A DNA stretch of 64,000 nt from Raineyella sp. LH-20 (GTDB lineage: Bacteria; Actinomycetota; Actinomycetes; Propionibacteriales; Propionibacteriaceae), in assembly GCF_033110965.1 (NCBI RefSeq), contig NZ_CP137003.1, forward strand, positions 3,348,001 through 3,412,000. The letters run 5' to 3'. The translations under genes were made by a program, and so were the position numbers. The notes under the pieces are model-generated. The model was not told where the DNA came from. It did no database searches and saw only the letters and a list, made by a program, of their open reading frames with translations. Shown here in pieces: positions 32,469 through 42,867 of the stretch. The first letter of the stretch is position 1. Every line of letters begins with the position of its first letter.

Positions 32469-35400
32469 CAGACCTCCGTCTCCCGGGGTTCCTCGAACGG
32501 GCGCCCCGGCAGCCGCAGCGCGCTGCGCCCACCGCGGACCCCACCGCCCTCGGCCGGGTGCGGCGCCCGGTCCTGTTCGGTCTGGACGTCGACGCCGGCC
32601 CCCAGCGACCGGGCGATGTCGAGCAGCAGACCGATCACCACCAGGTAGACGCCGATGTCGAAGAAGACCGAGGTGACCACGTGGATGTCGCCCAGCAGCG
32701 GCCAGACCCGGCCGAAGGCGTGTGCCTCGGCGAGGAACGGGAGGTGGATGTCGACGGCGTACGACTCGAGCACCGAGCCACCCACCGCCAGCGGTGCGAC
32801 CGCCGAGAGGATCGCGACGAGCATGCCGGAGCCCAGCACCGCACCGGCGTCGACCGGAGCGGCGTCGTCGAGTTCGTGGCGGCCGCCGGCCAGGTAGCGC
32901 AGCACCAGCGCCAACCCGGCGATCAGCCCGCCGGCGAAGCCACCCCCCGGCCAGTTGTGCCCCGCCATCAGGACGTACACCGAGGTGATCACCATCACCG
33001 GGAAGAGCAGCCGGGTGACCACCTCCATCACCAGCGAACGGCGCAGCGGGGAGAGCGCCTGGCCGCCGCGCAGCCAGGCGTGACCGCGCGACCCGTGGCG
33101 CTCACGGGCGGCCTGGTCCCGCGCCTGGGCCGGCGTACGGACGGTGTAACGGGCACGGATGAAGATCAGCGAGGCGACGCCGGTGGCCGCGATCAACAAC
33201 ACCGCGATCTCGCCGAGGGTGTCCCAGGCGCGGGTGTCGACGAGGGTGACGTTGACGATGTTGGTGCCGTGGCCGATCTCCCAGGACTGGGTGTAGAGGG
33301 CGTCCGACACGGGCTCGGCGACCCGGGCGGTGGACGCCACCAGGACCACGCCGACCACGGTGGCGCCGACGGCGACGGCGAGCCCGATCCGCCACCAGCG
33401 CATCGAGGTGAGCGGGCGGTCGGTGAAGTACTTCGGCAGCTTGCGCAGCACCAGGACGAAGACGACGATCGACACCGTCTCGGTGAGCACCTGGGTGAGG
33501 GCCAGATCCGGCGCCCCGTGGACGAGGAAGAGCAGCGCCAGGCCGTAGCCGGTGACCCCCACCAGGATCACCGCCTTGAGCCGGCCGCGGGAGTTGGCCG
33601 CGAGCCAGGCCGCGACGCACATCACCACGCCGATGACCGCCTGCACCGGGGTGTCCCAGAGTCGCACGCCGGCGCCGAGTCCCGACTGGACGAACACCGC
33701 GGTGCCGGTGAACACCACCAACATGCCGAGGATCGCCGCGAGGTAGAGCGGCAGCGAGCCCGGCTGGACCCGCGAGGTGACGTCCACCGCGAGTCGGTCC
33801 AGCCAGCGGATCAGCCGGTGGAAGGTCTGGTCGGCCGGCGGGATCTCCGGCATCGTCTCCTGCAGGGCGCCGATCCGGTCCCGGAAGCGGAACATCAGGG
33901 CCCCCGCCAGCCAGCAGGCCACCGACAGACCGAACGCGGGGCTCAGCCCGCTGGGCATCTGCATGCCGTGCGACCGGGCGCCGACGGTCAGGGTCTCGCC
34001 GTACGGCAGGATGATCGCGCTCCACTCGGGCCCCACCGCACCGAGGACCACCGTCGCCGCGCCCAGCAGCAGCGGTGCCGCGGCGAACCCGAGCGGCACC
34101 CGGTGCACCAGGGTCCGCTTCGCCGGGGCCCGGTGATCGACGCCGTACGCCGCCTTCGTCTTCGTGGCGAAGGCCCCCCACAGGAACCGCAGTGTGTAGG
34201 CCACGGTGAGCACCGAGCCGACCACCACCAGGCCGGACATCGCGATCGAGGGCCCCGGCAGCATGCCGGTGCCGTCGGAGAACGGGTCAACCGCCCAGTT
34301 CACCACCGCCTCGAAGGCCGCCTCCTTGGCCAGGAACCCGGCGGTCGGCGGCAGGCCGGCCATCGCCATGCCGGCCAGCGTGGCCGCCGCGGCGATCCAC
34401 GGCAGTTCCCGGGCGACCCCGGACAACTCGCGCAGGTCACGGGTGCCGGTGGCCCGGTCGACGATGCCCACGGTGAGGAACAGGGCCGACTTGAACACCG
34501 CGTGGGTGACCAGCATCGCCAGCCCGGCGACGGCGCCGGCTCGGGTGCCCGATCCGAGCAGGACGAAGAGGAAACCGAGTTGGGAGACCGTGCCGTACGC
34601 GAGCAGCAGCTTGATGTCGTGCTGGCGCAGCGCCCGGTAGCCGCCGACCACCATCGTCACCGCGCCGACGGTCATCACCAGCGGGCGCCAGACCGGCACC
34701 GAGGCGAAGCCCGGCGCGAGCACGGCCAGCAGGTAGACCCCGGCCTTCACCATCGCCGCGGAGTGCAGGTAGGCCGACACCGGTGTCGGCGCCGCCATCG
34801 CCCCCGGCAGCCAGAAGTGGAACGGCACCTGGGCCGACTTGGTGAGGGCGCCGAACAGCACCAGCACCACCGCTCCGACGACGTACGGTCCCCGCGGCGC
34901 CGCCGCGACCACGCCGGCCAGGGAGAAGGTGCCGGTGGTGCCGGCGAGCATCAGCAGGCCGGCGAGCATCGCCAGGCCCCCGGTGCCGGTCACCAGCAGG
35001 GCGGTCAGGGCGGCGCCCCGGTTGGCGGCCCGCAGCGGGTTGTGGCCCACCAGCAGGTAGGAGAGGACGGTGGTCAGCTCCCAGAAGACGTAGAGGTAGA
35101 CGAGGTTGTCGGCGCTGACCAGGCCGAGCATCGACCCGGCGAAGGCGAGCAGCAGTCCGGCCACCCGGGCCTGCGGCGGCCCGCCGGCGAAGTACCACCG
35201 GCAGTAGAACAGCACCGCCGCCCCGATGACGCTGACGACCAGACCGAGCACCCACTGCACCAGCCCGATCCGCAGGTCGACGGTGAGCCCGATGCCGGGC
35301 ACCCACGGCTGGTGCAGCTCGTACGCCCCACCGGCGAGGATCGTCGGGTGGAGTCCCACCAGCCACACCGCCGCGGCGGCCGGGACCAAGGCGAACAGCA

Positions 35401-35482
35401 GGAACACGCGCCGGCCCAGCAGGCGGGTGACCGCCGGGGCCAGGATCGCCAGTCCGAAGTGGACGGCGATCAGCGCTGTCAT
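32468..35482 (-). CDS. mnhA: Na+/H+ antiporter subunit MnhA fused to MnhB
   Basis: A 1004-residue protein. Residues 1-600 are the NuoL-like MnhA proton channel ([31 protein letters not shown] near 225-260), then a DUF4040 region ([22 protein letters not shown]), and residues 810-960 are the MnhB domain ([33 protein letters not shown]). The A/B fusion explains why no separate mnhB exists; with C to G the complex is complete. The ATG overlaps the ndk stop (ATGA), unusual company for an antiporter. Confidence 0.95.
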   Translation of the reverse strand: MTALIAVHFGLAILAPAVTRLLGRRVFLLFALVPAAAAVWLVGLHPTILAGGAYELHQPWVPGIGLTVDLRIGLVQWVLGLVVSVIGAAVLFYCRWYFAGGPPQARVAGLLLAFAGSMLGLVSADNLVYLYVFWELTTVLSYLLVGHNPLRAANRGAALTALLVTGTGGLAMLAGLLMLAGTTGTFSLAGVVAAAPRGPYVVGAVVLVLFGALTKSAQVPFHFWLPGAMAAPTPVSAYLHSAAMVKAGVYLLAVLAPGFASVPVWRPLVMTVGAVTMVVGGYRALRQHDIKLLLAYGTVSQLGFLFVLLGSGTRAGAVAGLAMLVTHAVFKSALFLTVGIVDRATGTRDLRELSGVARELPWIAAAATLAGMAMAGLPPTAGFLAKEAAFEAVVNWAVDPFSDGTGMLPGPSIAMSGLVVVGSVLTVAYTLRFLWGAFATKTKAAYGVDHRAPAKRTLVHRVPLGFAAAPLLLGAATVVLGAVGPEWSAIILPYGETLTVGARSHGMQMPSGLSPAFGLSVACWLAGALMFRFRDRIGALQETMPEIPPADQTFHRLIRWLDRLAVDVTSRVQPGSLPLYLAAILGMLVVFTGTAVFVQSGLGAGVRLWDTPVQAVIGVVMCVAAWLAANSRGRLKAVILVGVTGYGLALLFLVHGAPDLALTQVLTETVSIVVFVLVLRKLPKYFTDRPLTSMRWWRIGLAVAVGATVVGVVLVASTARVAEPVSDALYTQSWEIGHGTNIVNVTLVDTRAWDTLGEIAVLLIAATGVASLIFIRARYTVRTPAQARDQAARERHGSRGHAWLRGGQALSPLRRSLVMEVVTRLLFPVMVITSVYVLMAGHNWPGGGFAGGLIAGLALVLRYLAGGRHELDDAAPVDAGAVLGSGMLVAILSAVAPLAVGGSVLESYAVDIHLPFLAEAHAFGRVWPLLGDIHVVTSVFFDIGVYLVVIGLLLDIARSLGAGVDVQTEQDRAPHPAEGGGVRGGRSALRLPGRPFEEPRETEV

Positions 35483-35913
35483 TCCCCGCTGGGCCCCGCG
35501 CCGAGGGCCGGGAACCAGAGGGCGATCTCGCGGGCGGCGCTCTCCGGGCTGTCGGAGCCATGCACGAGGTTGGCCTGGTTGGACAGCGCCCAGTCGCCGC
35601 GGATGGTCCCCGGGGCCGCCGTACGACCGTCCGTGGCGCCGTTCAGCGCCCGGACGGCATCAACGGCGCAGTCGCCCTCGAGCACCAGTGCGACGAGTGG
35701 GCCGGAGGTGATGAAGTCCCGCAGGCCCGGGTAGAAGGCCCGCTCGAGGTGCTCGGCGTAGTGCGCGTCGGACTGGGCGGCGTCGACCGTCCGCAGCTCC
35801 ATCGCCACGACCCGCAGCGACTTCCGCTCGTAGCGCTCCAGGATGGCTCCGATGAGACCCCGAGCGACGGCGTCGGGCTTGATCAGGACGAGGGTGCGCT
35901 GCGCTACGGTCAT
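35479..35913 (-). CDS. ndk: Nucleoside diphosphate kinase
   Basis: A 144-residue enzyme that moves phosphate among nucleoside di- and triphosphates through a phospho-His. The active site HGSDS starts at His118, with [15 protein letters not shown] at the N-terminus and [17 protein letters not shown] around the site; length is normal. The ATG follows TAGGGT by 6 nt. The end overlaps mnhA, so antiporter expression is probably tied to ndk. It follows DUF4233 and folC, the usual actinobacterial order. Confidence 0.97.
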   Translation of the reverse strand: MTVAQRTLVLIKPDAVARGLIGAILERYERKSLRVVAMELRTVDAAQSDAHYAEHLERAFYPGLRDFITSGPLVALVLEGDCAVDAVRALNGATDGRTAAPGTIRGDWALSNQANLVHGSDSPESAAREIALWFPALGAGPSGE

Positions 35914-35919
35914 GGCGTC

Positions 35920-35925
35920 ACCCTA
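35920..35925 (-). promoter_or_regulatory. -10 box of leaderless ndk
   Basis: TAGGGT (35925-35920), 6 nt, then ATG at 35913. It would also serve the mnh genes. Confidence 0.6.
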
Positions 35926-36001
35926 GCGGACACGCCGTCCGCGGCCGGGCCGCACCGCCTCGTCGCGACCGGACCGTAACACGGTGTCGGACGGCCGACG
36001 G

Positions 36002-36343
36002 TCAGGCGGTCCGGCCGCCCGCGATCCGCCGGCCCAGCACGAAGGTGGCCAGATAGAGCCCGGCGAAGACGCCGGCCACCACGTACATGATCGGGCTGAG
36101 GATGCCCAGTGCGACGCCGACCACTTGCGTCAGCCAGCCGAGCACCTGCCCGTACGATCGCTTGATCGTGGCGCCCGCCGCCAGGGCGAGCAACGCCGCA
36201 CCGCCGGCGAGGCCACCCGCCAGCCCGGGACGGACCTGGTCGACCATCACCATCACGGCCATCGAGAGGGCGAAGACGACCACCTCGAAGTAGAGGGTCA
36301 GCATCAGCACCCGGATCATCGGGTTGTCCTTGGCCAGCAGCAC
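36002..36343 (-). CDS. DUF4233 family membrane protein
   Basis: A 113-residue protein with four hydrophobic segments (about 12-33, 38-58, 66-85, 87-104). DUF4233 proteins sit between folC and ndk in many Actinobacteria and have no known function. The GTG at 36343 lies 2 nt after the folC stop, with GGAGG inside the folC end as ribosome site. Confidence 0.88.
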   Translation of the reverse strand: MLLAKDNPMIRVLMLTLYFEVVVFALSMAVMVMVDQVRPGLAGGLAGGAALLALAAGATIKRSYGQVLGWLTQVVGVALGILSPIMYVVAGVFAGLYLATFVLGRRIAGGRTA

Positions 36344-36345
36344 GC

Positions 36346-37857
36346 TCAGTCCTCCCCCTCGGCTCCCCAGCCGGTGGTGCCGATCTCCAGTTGGGCGGCA
36401 CCGTCGGTGGTCGCCGCCCGGGCGGCGACCCGGCTCTCGCCGGCTGCCCGCTCACCCGGTACGAGGATCCCACGGGCCTCGCCGATCCCGATCACCGTGC
36501 CGGTGACCAGAATGCCGGGGGTCGGCGGCACCGCGTCCTCCCCGGCCAGCAGCTGCGGGTCGATCCCCTCCGCCATCAGGGTGTCGGCGATCAGGGTGGC
36601 CTGTTCCAGCGCGTCGGCCATCGTCGGCGCGACCTGCACCCGGTCGCCACCGAAGACCTCACGGGCGATCTCACCGAGTTCCTCGGGCCGGAGGGCGCGG
36701 CTGGTCGAGGCGACCGTGGTGACGACGATCTGGTGCATCACCGGCTCGAGGGTCTCCAGCACCTGCCGGACATCCTTGTCCCGCATCGCGGCGAACACCC
36801 CGATCAGCGGGTCGAAGGTGAACGCCTCCTGGACCGTCCGCACCACGGCGGACGCACCGTGCGGGTTGTGCGCCGAGTCCAGGACGATCGTCGGCGAGGT
36901 GCGGACGACCTCCATCCGGCCGGGGGCGACGACCTGGTCGAAGCCGTCCTGGATCACCTCGGGGGTGAGTGCCTTGCCGCCCAGGAAGGTCTCCACCGCG
37001 GCGATCGCCAGCGCGGCGTTGTGGGCCATGTGCTCTCCGTAGAGAGGCAGGTGCAGGTCGCGGACCGGACCGCCGGCCGCGTTCACCGCGATCACCTGGC
37101 CACCGAGGGCAGTCGTACGGTCGAGCAGACCGAAGTCGACACCCTCCGCGGCGACCGGCGCACCGAGGTCGGCCGCCCGGCGCAGCAGCACGGCGGCCGC
37201 CTCCAGATCCTGTCCGGCGGTGACCACCCGGCCGCCTTCCTTGATGATCCCGGCCTTCTCGGTGGCGATCTCGGTGAGCGTGCCACCGAGCAGGTGCATG
37301 TGGTCGTAGCTGATCGGGGCGAAGACCGCGACCGAGGCGTCGGCCACTGAGGTGGCGTCCCAGAGGCCGCCCATCCCCACCTCGACGATCGCCACGTCGA
37401 CCGGCGCGTCGGCGAAGGCGGCGTACGCCATGCCGGTCATCACCTCGAAGAAGGTCATCGGGATGCCGTCGATGAGCTGTCCGTCCACCATCGCGACGTA
37501 CGGTGCGACGTCATCCCAGATCTCGGCGAAGCGCTCCACACTGATCGGCGCCCCGTCGAGGCAGATCCGCTCGCGGATGTCGGTCAGATGCGGCGAGCTG
37601 AACCGGCCGGTTCGCAGGCCGACCGCGCGCAGCAGCGCCTCGATCATGATCGCGGTGCTGCCCTTGCCGTTGGTCCCGGTGATCTGGATCACCGGCATCG
37701 CCCGTTGGGGATCACCGAGCAGGTCACACAGGGCGGCGATCCGCGCCAGCGACGGACCGATGCGGTTCTCCGGCCACCGCGAGGTGAGCTGCTCGGTCAG
37801 GGCCCGGTGGCGGGCCTCGCCGGTGAGTGCCGACAGGTCAGGAGAGATCTCAGACAT
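36346..37857 (-). CDS. folC: Folylpolyglutamate synthase / dihydrofolate synthase
   Basis: A 503-residue Mur-ligase-like ATPase that adds glutamate to folates. The P-loop GTNGKGS is at residues 61-67, then FSSPHLTDIRERI, the metal-binding EVGMGGLWDATS, and DSAHNPHGA. The C-terminus has a 50-residue extension with no recognised motif. The ATG at 37857 lies 10 nt downstream of TAGACT, a short leader at most. It is divergent from the MauE gene. Confidence 0.95.
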   Translation of the reverse strand: MSEISPDLSALTGEARHRALTEQLTSRWPENRIGPSLARIAALCDLLGDPQRAMPVIQITGTNGKGSTAIMIEALLRAVGLRTGRFSSPHLTDIRERICLDGAPISVERFAEIWDDVAPYVAMVDGQLIDGIPMTFFEVMTGMAYAAFADAPVDVAIVEVGMGGLWDATSVADASVAVFAPISYDHMHLLGGTLTEIATEKAGIIKEGGRVVTAGQDLEAAAVLLRRAADLGAPVAAEGVDFGLLDRTTALGGQVIAVNAAGGPVRDLHLPLYGEHMAHNAALAIAAVETFLGGKALTPEVIQDGFDQVVAPGRMEVVRTSPTIVLDSAHNPHGASAVVRTVQEAFTFDPLIGVFAAMRDKDVRQVLETLEPVMHQIVVTTVASTSRALRPEELGEIAREVFGGDRVQVAPTMADALEQATLIADTLMAEGIDPQLLAGEDAVPPTPGILVTGTVIGIGEARGILVPGERAAGESRVAARAATTDGAAQLEIGTTGWGAEGED

Positions 37858-37867
37858 AGCGCAGCGA

Positions 37868-37873
37868 AGTCTA
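37868..37873 (-). promoter_or_regulatory. -10 box of folC
   Basis: TAGACT (37873-37868), 10 nt, then ATG at 37857. Confidence 0.5.
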
Positions 37874-37912
37874 GACGGGTTCCGCCCGGGAGAAGCATCC
37901 TTGCGGGCCCTC

Positions 37913-37918
37913 TAGACT
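37913..37918 (+). promoter_or_regulatory. -10 box of the leaderless MauE gene
   Basis: TAGACT, 7 nt, then ATG at 37926; 39 bp from the opposing folC box. Confidence 0.65.
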
Positions 37919-37925
37919 CGGGGGC

Positions 37926-38507
37926 ATGTCCCCCGTGACACCCGCTCTCGACGCCGACACCGACGCCGCCGCCCCTGGTCCGGGCAGGCGCCCGGTCCTC
38001 GACTGGGTCGGGTTGGTCTGCCGACTCGGCCTCGGCGGCGTCCTCGTCGTCGCAGGCGCTCTCAAGGTCAGCGACCTCGACCAGTCCGTGCTCGCGGTCC
38101 GCGGCTACCAGGTGCTGCCGTACGACCTGGCCGTGGTGGTCGGCTATGCCCTGCCGCCGCTGGAGATCATCGTCGGCCTGCTGCTCATCGCCGGCTTGTT
38201 CACCCGGTGGGCGGCCCTGATCGGCAGCCTGTTCATGGTGGCGTTCGTCGTCGGGATCACCCAGGCGTGGGTGCGCGGGCTGACCATCGACTGCGGCTGC
38301 TTCGGTGGCGGCGGCCAGGTCGCGGCCAACCAGACCAAGTACGGCCTGGAGATCCTGCGCGACCTCGGGCTGATGGCCCTCGGCGTGTTCCTGGTCGTCC
38401 GACCACACACCCGGTTCGCGGTGGAGGACCGACTGTTCGCGCTCGCGCCGGTGGCTCCCCTGGCCGACGACGAGACACACCCCGACGAGACCCCGGAAAC
38501 CGACTGA
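37926..38507 (+). CDS. MauE/DoxX family membrane protein
   Basis: A 193-residue protein with four hydrophobic segments. The sequence GYALPPLEIIVGLLLIAGL and the Cys pair in TIDCGCFGGGG mark it as a MauE-like protein, a quinone-linked electron carrier related to VKOR/DoxX, thought to pass electrons between disulfides and the membrane. It is followed after 14 nt by a DsbA-like thioredoxin, so the pair probably forms extracellular disulfides; the direction of electron flow is inference. Confidence 0.88.
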   Translation: MSPVTPALDADTDAAAPGPGRRPVLDWVGLVCRLGLGGVLVVAGALKVSDLDQSVLAVRGYQVLPYDLAVVVGYALPPLEIIVGLLLIAGLFTRWAALIGSLFMVAFVVGITQAWVRGLTIDCGCFGGGGQVAANQTKYGLEILRDLGLMALGVFLVVRPHTRFAVEDRLFALAPVAPLADDETHPDETPETD

Positions 38508-38521
38508 AGGAAGGCTCCTGG

Positions 38522-39304
38522 ATGAGCAGCAAGAAGCCGGCAGGCCCCACCCCCGCAAGCAATCGCCGGGCCCAGCTGCGTGCCGCGGCCGAGGCGGAGG
38601 CAAAGCGCGCCCGCACCCGGAAGATCATCGTCACCGCACTGTCGGTGGTCGTCGTCGCCGCCCTGGTGATCGGCGGCCTGATCTGGGCACAGAGCCGCAA
38701 CACGCAGGGGGCCGGCGGTTCGCTGCCGCCGAACACCACCTCCGCCGGCAACGGGATCATCGTCAACCCGGGCAAGGCGGACGGCAAGCCGGTCGTCGAG
38801 CTGTTCTTCGACTACCAGTGCCCCGCCTGCGGCAACCTGGAGCGACAGGCCGGGAAGTACATCCTGGACGCCGCTGAGCAGGGTGACTACCAGCTCATCT
38901 ACCGGCCGATGACCTTCCTCGACACCAACCTGCGCAACGACTCGTCGGTGCGGGCGGCCAACGCGGCGGCCTGCTACGCCGAGGTCGGCGACTACTCGGC
39001 CTACCACCAGGCGGTCTTCGACAACCAGCCCGCACAGGAGGGTGCCGGCTACACCGACGACCTGCTGCGCAACCAGCTGCCGACCAAGCTCGGCACCTCC
39101 GGCGACAAGCTGACCCAGTTCCAGCAGTGCTACGACACCGGCCGGTTCAAGGGCTTCGCCCAGCAGACGAACACCGCCGCCGCCCGCGACGGGGTGACCG
39201 GCACCCCGACGATCCGGGTGAACGGCAAGGACCTGGACCTCAAGTCCGTGTCCGCCCCCGACCAGTTCCCGGCCGCCGTGGCGAAGGCCGCCGCCGGTCA
39301 GTGA
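38522..39304 (+). CDS. Membrane-anchored DsbA-like thioredoxin-fold protein
   Basis: A 260-residue protein with an N-terminal basic region, a membrane helix at about 35-55, and a DsbA/thioredoxin domain (DUF953-like family thioredoxin_4) outside. The redox motif is C100-P-A-C103 in FFDYQCPACGNLE; the cis-Pro segment is VTGTPTIRVNGKDL. It would introduce or exchange disulfides in exported proteins. The ATG at 38522 is chosen because of the AAGGAAGG site; the longer frame shadows the MauE gene. A strong hairpin follows. Confidence 0.9.
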   Translation: MSSKKPAGPTPASNRRAQLRAAAEAEAKRARTRKIIVTALSVVVVAALVIGGLIWAQSRNTQGAGGSLPPNTTSAGNGIIVNPGKADGKPVVELFFDYQCPACGNLERQAGKYILDAAEQGDYQLIYRPMTFLDTNLRNDSSVRAANAAACYAEVGDYSAYHQAVFDNQPAQEGAGYTDDLLRNQLPTKLGTSGDKLTQFQQCYDTGRFKGFAQQTNTAAARDGVTGTPTIRVNGKDLDLKSVSAPDQFPAAVAKAAAGQ

Positions 39305-39330
39305 TCCCGGCCCGTACGGCCCTGTGACGA

Positions 39331-39369
39331 GGTCTCGCCCCCATCCGCGATGTGCGTGGGGGCGAGACC
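39331..39369 (+). terminator. Hairpin terminator of the MauE-DsbA pair
   Basis: 13-bp perfect arms (39331-39343, 39357-39369) with a 13-nt loop; the valS -10 box begins 7 nt later. Confidence 0.75.
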
Positions 39370-39375
39370 AGTCCG

Positions 39376-39381
39376 TAAGAT
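39376..39381 (+). promoter_or_regulatory. -10 box of leaderless valS
   Basis: TAAGAT, 7 nt, then ATG at 39389. This rules out a T-box leader. Confidence 0.65.
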
Positions 39382-39388
39382 GCACCCC

Positions 39389-42004
39389 ATGAACGCTCCC
39401 CTCCGGAACCCCTCGTCCACCACGGCACCGCAGTCGGCGGTCACCCCGGTCGTCGAGGCACGGGTACCGGAGAAGCCGGCCCTGGAGGGCCTCGAGGACC
39501 GCTGGGGCACCCGCTGGGACGAGGACGGGACGTACGCCTTCGACCGCGCCGCCCCGCGGACGTCGGTGTTCTCGATCGACACCCCGCCGCCCACCGTCTC
39601 CGGGTCGCTGCACGTGGGGCACGTGTTCTCCTACACCCACACCGACGTCATTGCCCGCTACCAGCGGATGCGCGGCAAGGAGGTGTTCTACCCGATCGGG
39701 TGGGACGACAACGGCCTGCCGACCGAGCGCCGGGTGCAGAACTACTACGGCGTCCGCTGTGACCCGTCGGTGCCGTACGACCCGGACTTCACCCCGCCGG
39801 CCAAGCCGGACCCGAAGCGCCAGGTGCCGATCAGCCGTCGCAATTTCGTGGCGCTGTGCCACGAGCTGACCGCCGTCGACGAGCAGGTCTTCGAGACGCT
39901 GTGGAAGCACGTCGGCCTGTCGGTCGACTGGAGCCTGCTCTACACGACGATCTCCGACGAGTCGCAGGCCGTCGCCCAGCGCGCCTTCCTGCACAATCAC
40001 GAGCGCGGCGAGGCGTACATGTCCGAGGCGCCGACGATGTGGGACATCACGTTCCAGACCGCGGTGGCCCAGGCCGAGCTGGAGGCCCGCGACTACCCCG
40101 GCTTCTACCACGCACTGAACTTCCACAAGGCCGACGGCGGCGAGGTCGTCATCGAGACCACCCGGCCCGAGCTGCTGGCCGCCTGCTGCGCGCTGATCGC
40201 CCACCCGGACGACGAGCGCTACCAGCCGCTGTTCGGCAGCACGGTGAAGACCCCGGTGTTCGGCGTCGAGGTGCCGGTGCTCCCGCACCGTGACGCGGAG
40301 CCCGACAAGGGCTCCGGCATCGCGATGTGCTGTACGTTCGGCGACCTCACCGACGTCACCTGGTGGCGGGAACTGCAGCTGCCGACCCGTACGATCATCG
40401 GCCGCGACGGCCGGCTCTCCCGCGAGGTGCCCGACTGGGTCGTCAACGCCGCGGCGTACGAACGGATCGCCGGCAAGACGACCTTCTCCGCCCGCGAGGA
40501 GACCGTGGCGATGCTGCGGGAGAACGGCGAGCTGATCCGCGAGCCGGAGCCGACCCAGCGCAAGGCGAACTTCTACGAGAAGGGCGAGAAGCCCCTCGAG
40601 ATCGTCTCGACCCGCCAGTGGTACATCAGCAACGGCGGTCACAACGAGGACCTCAAGCAGGCGCTGCTCAAGCGCGGCGACGAGCTGGACTGGGTGCCGG
40701 CGCACATGCGACACCGCTACGAGGACTGGGTCGGCGGCCTGAACGGCGACTGGCTCATCTCGCGCCAGCGCTACTTCGGCGTGCCGTTCCCGGTCTGGTA
40801 CCCGCTGGACGCGGAGGGCGAGCCGGACTACGACCACCCGATCCTGCCCGCCGAGGACGCCCTGCCGGTCGACCCGGCCTCGGAGTGCCCGACCGGCTAC
40901 CAGGAGGAGCAGCGCAACCAGCCGGGTGGCTTCATCGCCGACCCGGACGTGATGGACACCTGGGCGACCTCCTCGCTGACCCCGTGGATCGCCGGCGGCT
41001 GGGGCCGCGACGAGGACCTCTTCGCGCGGGTCTTCCCGATGGACATCGCCCCGCAGGCACACGACATCATCCGCACCTGGCTGTTCTCCCGGGTCGTCCG
41101 GTCGCACCTGGAGTTCGACACGCTGCCGTGGCGGCGCGCGACGATCTCCGGCTTCGTCGTCGACCCGGACCGCAAGAAGATGTCGAAGTCGAAGGGCAAC
41201 GTCGTGGTGCCCTCCGAGATCCTGGAGAAGTTCGGCGCCGACGCGGTGCGCTGGCGAGCCGCGATGGCTCGGCCGGGGATGGACTCCCCCTTCGACGAGA
41301 AGCAGATGAAGGTCGGTCGCCGGCTGGCGATGAAGATCCTCAACGCGTCGAAGTTCGTCCTCGGCTACGGCACCTCGACCGATGCCTCTGCGGTGACCGC
41401 ACCGGCCGACCTGGCCATGCTCACCGCCCTGGCCGACGTGGTGCGCCGCTCCACCGAGGCGTTCGAGGCGTACGACTACTCGGTGGCGCTGGAGACCGCG
41501 GAGAAGTTCTTCTGGCAGTTCTGCGACGACTACCTGGAGCTGGTCAAGGAGCGGGCGTACGGCGCCCAGGGTGAGGCGGCGGCCGCGTCGGCGCAGAACG
41601 CGCTGGCTCTCGCTCTGTCGGTGCAGCTGCGACTGTTCGCGCCGATCATGCCGTTCGTCACCGAAGAGGTGTGGTCGTGGTGGCAGGAAGGCTCGGTGCA
41701 CCGCGCCGCGTGGCCGACGCCCGAGGAACTGACGTCGGGGCTGTCCGGTGCGGGTGACCCGGAGCTGCTCGGCGACGTCGCGTCGGCCCTGGAGCTGCTG
41801 CGCGGCGCCAAGTCGGCGGCGAAGCGCTCGATGAAGACCCAGATCGTCGCGGTGACGATCGATGGTCCGGCGGACGCGATCGCCCGGTTGCAGAGCGTCG
41901 AGGCCGATCTGCGCGCGGTCGGCCGAATCAGCGGCGAGATCACCTGGCAGACCGGTGCCGAGGCGATCGGTGCGGCGGTGGAGCTGGAGCCCGAGGACGC
42001 CTGA
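39389..42004 (+). CDS. valS: Valine-tRNA ligase
   Basis: An 871-residue class I synthetase. The HIGH box is HVGH at residues 75-78 within [17 protein letters not shown], and the KMSKS box is KKMSKSKGN near residue 595; the editing domain lies between ([21 protein letters not shown]). It belongs to the ValS subtype with [19 protein letters not shown], found in some Actinobacteria, Alphaproteobacteria and archaea, and lacks the usual C-terminal coiled coil. The ATG at 39389 is leaderless. A 13-bp hairpin lies 51 nt past the stop. Confidence 0.97.
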   Translation: MNAPLRNPSSTTAPQSAVTPVVEARVPEKPALEGLEDRWGTRWDEDGTYAFDRAAPRTSVFSIDTPPPTVSGSLHVGHVFSYTHTDVIARYQRMRGKEVFYPIGWDDNGLPTERRVQNYYGVRCDPSVPYDPDFTPPAKPDPKRQVPISRRNFVALCHELTAVDEQVFETLWKHVGLSVDWSLLYTTISDESQAVAQRAFLHNHERGEAYMSEAPTMWDITFQTAVAQAELEARDYPGFYHALNFHKADGGEVVIETTRPELLAACCALIAHPDDERYQPLFGSTVKTPVFGVEVPVLPHRDAEPDKGSGIAMCCTFGDLTDVTWWRELQLPTRTIIGRDGRLSREVPDWVVNAAAYERIAGKTTFSAREETVAMLRENGELIREPEPTQRKANFYEKGEKPLEIVSTRQWYISNGGHNEDLKQALLKRGDELDWVPAHMRHRYEDWVGGLNGDWLISRQRYFGVPFPVWYPLDAEGEPDYDHPILPAEDALPVDPASECPTGYQEEQRNQPGGFIADPDVMDTWATSSLTPWIAGGWGRDEDLFARVFPMDIAPQAHDIIRTWLFSRVVRSHLEFDTLPWRRATISGFVVDPDRKKMSKSKGNVVVPSEILEKFGADAVRWRAAMARPGMDSPFDEKQMKVGRRLAMKILNASKFVLGYGTSTDASAVTAPADLAMLTALADVVRRSTEAFEAYDYSVALETAEKFFWQFCDDYLELVKERAYGAQGEAAAASAQNALALALSVQLRLFAPIMPFVTEEVWSWWQEGSVHRAAWPTPEELTSGLSGAGDPELLGDVASALELLRGAKSAAKRSMKTQIVAVTIDGPADAIARLQSVEADLRAVGRISGEITWQTGAEAIGAAVELEPEDA

Positions 42005-42055
42005 GCGGCCCGTGGTGCCTGAGCCGGCCGAGGGCTGAGCGGCCACAGAGCGGAT

Positions 42056-42099
42056 CCACGCAGGCCCGACGCAGAGCGCGTCTTCCCGGGCCTGCGTGG
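42056..42099 (+). terminator. Hairpin terminator of valS
   Basis: ccacgcaggcccg (42056-42068) pairs perfectly with 42087-42099 around an 18-nt loop that itself contains an acgc/gcgt pair. Confidence 0.7.
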
Positions 42100-42292
42100 T
42101 GTCGTACGGCGGGCGACGCCGCACTGGGCCCCGCGCGATGCGATGCCGGGTGCGATATCGGCAGACAGGCGAGGGACACCCGGCATGGTGCGGTGCCGGC
42201 ACGGACCGACGTAGCCCGGACCCGCCCCGGGACGTGCGGTCACGCCGGCAGTGCCGGCCGGCCCGGGTCACGATCTCACGATCCCCGACGAT

Positions 42293-42370
42293 TCTCAGCC
42301 TCCCCGACGTTGGCGGCCTTCCCCGACCGTATTCGGTCGGTCTTGCCGCGGAACGTCGGTCTTCTTGAGA
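42293..42370. ncRNA. Candidate structured RNA, nested hairpin
   Basis: Four stems nest in order: tctca/tgaga (42293-97, 42366-70), ccgacgtt/aacgtcgg (42304-11, 42352-59), gcgg/ccgc (42313-16, 42346-49) and ccgaccg/cggtcgg (42323-29, 42334-40). This is either an RNA or a bulged inverted repeat of a relic element; no family is recognised. Confidence 0.4.
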
Positions 42371-42674
42371 ACCATCGGTCTTGGTGGGGAACGTCGGGGT
42401 CCTTGGGGAACGTGTCCGCGAGGTTCTTCGGAATCGTCGAGGTTTCGAGGGCCAAGATCCCCGACGGCCCGCCGGATCTGACAGAGCTGCGGCCCGTCGA
42501 CCGGGAGACTCAGCGCATCGTCGTCGACCTACCCGATCGGCCAGGGGTCCCTCGCCTGAAGGTGCAGCGGCGTCCGCGAGTCGACCCAGGCTTCAGGATG
42601 GGATCGATCCCCGGGAAAGGCCTGGACGCCGTCTTATGCGTTCTCCTGGGTCATGCGCTTCCAGGGTCATGCAC

Positions 42675-42721
42675 TTCGCCCCCGCATTGTTGCCTGAAGT
42701 CCGCAACAATGCGGGGGCGAA
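42675..42721. terminator. 19-bp perfect stem-loop
   Basis: Arms 42675-42693 and 42703-42721 are exact complements around the 9-nt loop ctgaagtcc. It is 208 nt from the clpX stop, far for a simple terminator of clpX; no T tract. Confidence 0.55.
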
Positions 42722-42867
42722 CGCTGTGCTGGCACAGACGGTGCATCATCGACCCCACGCCGGGTAGGTCAGACGTGCAGGGTCAGATCCCGCCGCGAGC
42801 CGGAGCCCAAGCCGGGGTCGGATAACACCGGGGTCAGATAGCACCGCGCGCCGGAACGAGGGCAGGA

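Noticed and set aside
32558-35734. A 1058-codon open frame on the plus strand
   Set aside because: Antisense to mnhA and ndk, with His/Arg/Gln-rich low-complexity product and no family match.
39304-39389. T-box riboswitch before valS
   Set aside because: The space from the preceding gene is 84 nt, filled by a terminator hairpin and a -10 box directly before the ATG.
38144-42271. A 1375-codon open frame on the minus strand
   Set aside because: It runs antisense to the DsbA-like gene and valS, whose families are certain; its product is Arg/Gly/Asp/Val-rich without motifs, the usual shadow of GC-rich third positions.
42193-42825. A 210-codon open frame in the valS-clpX gap
   Set aside because: No ribosome site or -10 box at its start, crosses three hairpins, and the product has no recognisable domain; kept only as part of the structured interval.
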